5,533 bases of DNA from CBDUXP01 sp965371225 [NCBI: uncultured bacterium] (lineage in GTDB: Bacteria > Abyssobacteria > SURF-5 > CBDUXP01): contig CBDUXP010000118.1 in assembly GCA_965371225.1 (NCBI GenBank), positions 1 through 5,533 of the forward strand, in the 5' to 3' direction. The translations under genes and the position numbers were made by a program. Below, piece by piece: positions 5,068 through 5,533 of the stretch (positions are counted from its first letter, which is position 1; every line of letters begins with the position of its first letter). Below the pieces are notes generated by a model. It worked only from the letters and a program-made list of their open reading frames with translations, had not been told where the DNA came from and did no database searches.

Positions 5068-5533
5068 GTGTTGGAGCGTCGAATGACCTCGTTCGTCCTC
5101 GGTGTGTGTGCTGTGGCAGTGCCGCTGGGGGCCCTGGGCACCTTGGGACCAGCCGAAGCAGTGCCCACCTCGGCCCCGATCATCGTGCCCATTGGGCCGC
5201 TGCCGGCCATCGAAACGCCCGCCGCTGCTCAGGTGGAGCTGGGCAAGAAATTGTTCTTCGACCACCGGCTCTCGGGCGACGCCACCATGAGCTGCTCGAC
5301 GTGCCATGTTCCGGAGAAGGGGTGGGCCGACGGGCTCGCGCTGTCCGAGGCGTACCCAGGCACGCGGTACTTCCGGAATACGAAGACCTTGATCAACGCC
5401 GCGCACGCGCGCTACTTCTACTGGGACGCACGGCTGAGCGGCAAGGACCTGCCGACGCAGGTGCGCGACAGCATCACCGAGACGCACTTCCTGAACATGG
5501 ACGGGCGCATCCTGTTCGAGCGGCTGAAGCAGA
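5068..5533 (+). CDS. di-haem cytochrome c peroxidase / MauG family, 5' part
   Basis: This is the N-terminal 155 residues of a secreted c-type cytochrome of the CcpA/MauG family, cut by the window end. Members reduce hydrogen peroxide using electrons from small cytochromes or cupredoxins, or carry out MauG-like oxidations, outside the inner membrane. Residues 1-31 form a Sec signal peptide: R4-R5, a hydrophobic core, and likely cleavage after A29-E-A31. The family signature follows: LGKKLFFDHRLS (58-69), first haem site C76-S-T-C79-H80 with SCSTCH context, K84-G-W-A-D, R103-N-T with L108-I-N-A, and Y118-W119-D-A-R122. The second haem domain, which would contain the other CxxCH, lies beyond 5533. 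GTG 5068 is chosen for the strong ribosome site and the basic n-region. ATG 5083 would lose both arginines, and ATG 5005 would add 21 residues before the signal peptide. CcpA-type and MauG-type activity cannot be separated from this part. Confidence 0.94.
   Translation, partial: MLERRMTSFVLGVCAVAVPLGALGTLGPAEAVPTSAPIIVPIGPLPAIETPAAAQVELGKKLFFDHRLSGDATMSCSTCHVPEKGWADGLALSEAYPGTRYFRNTKTLINAAHARYFYWDARLSGKDLPTQVRDSITETHFLNMDGRILFERLKQ

Noticed and set aside
4903-5487. A 194-residue minus-strand ORF opposite the peroxidase.
   Set aside because: It is a shadow of the strongly supported MauG/CcpA frame. It runs into the intergenic region without protein-like pattern.

Overview
This is a GC-rich bacterial window (AT-richer only around 4780-4930) that reads as chromosomal backbone with a tRNA-associated integration site in the middle. 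The organism cannot be fixed from the sequence. High GC, extended -10 promoters of the form TGCTATAAT, a MauG-type cytochrome c peroxidase and a phage-like integrase beside a tRNA would fit an environmental, uncultured-type proteobacterium or a member of Methylomirabilota/Rokubacteria, but this is only an impression.

Layout. Bases 2-82 hold tRNA-Ser(UGA). Reading leftward from 2417 to 130 are two genes for polytopic membrane proteins (387 and about 341 residues). They share collinear motifs and look like diverged paralogues, possibly GT-C-type glycosyltransferase-like proteins. The upstream gene appears leaderless. The downstream gene has its own extended -10 promoter, a purine-rich ribosome binding site and probably a CTG start. 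Bases 2480-2677 hold an extended -10 and tRNA-Ser(GCU) with encoded CCA, followed by a hairpin.

A tyrosine recombinase (2751-3800) starts about 70 bases after this tRNA and points away from it, the classic arrangement of an element integrated into a tRNA 3' end. All catalytic residues are present. The start is abnormal: the natural start position reads ACG, and the only bacterial-type start (TTG 2751) overlaps the promoter -10. Beyond it, on the opposite strand, lie a small zinc-ribbon-like protein (4295-4558) and a probably truncated ORF (3863-4279). Both may be cargo or remnants of the integrated element. No second attachment site is visible in the window.

Bases 4581-5067 are non-coding, partly AT-rich and contain several short dyads. 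The window ends inside a secreted di-haem cytochrome c peroxidase/MauG-family gene (5068 onward), with a signal peptide and the first CxxCH haem site.

The genes do not form one pathway. The points most worth a second look are the paralogous membrane pair with a non-canonical start, the compact tRNA-Ser(UGA), and the integrase whose start codon appears lost.
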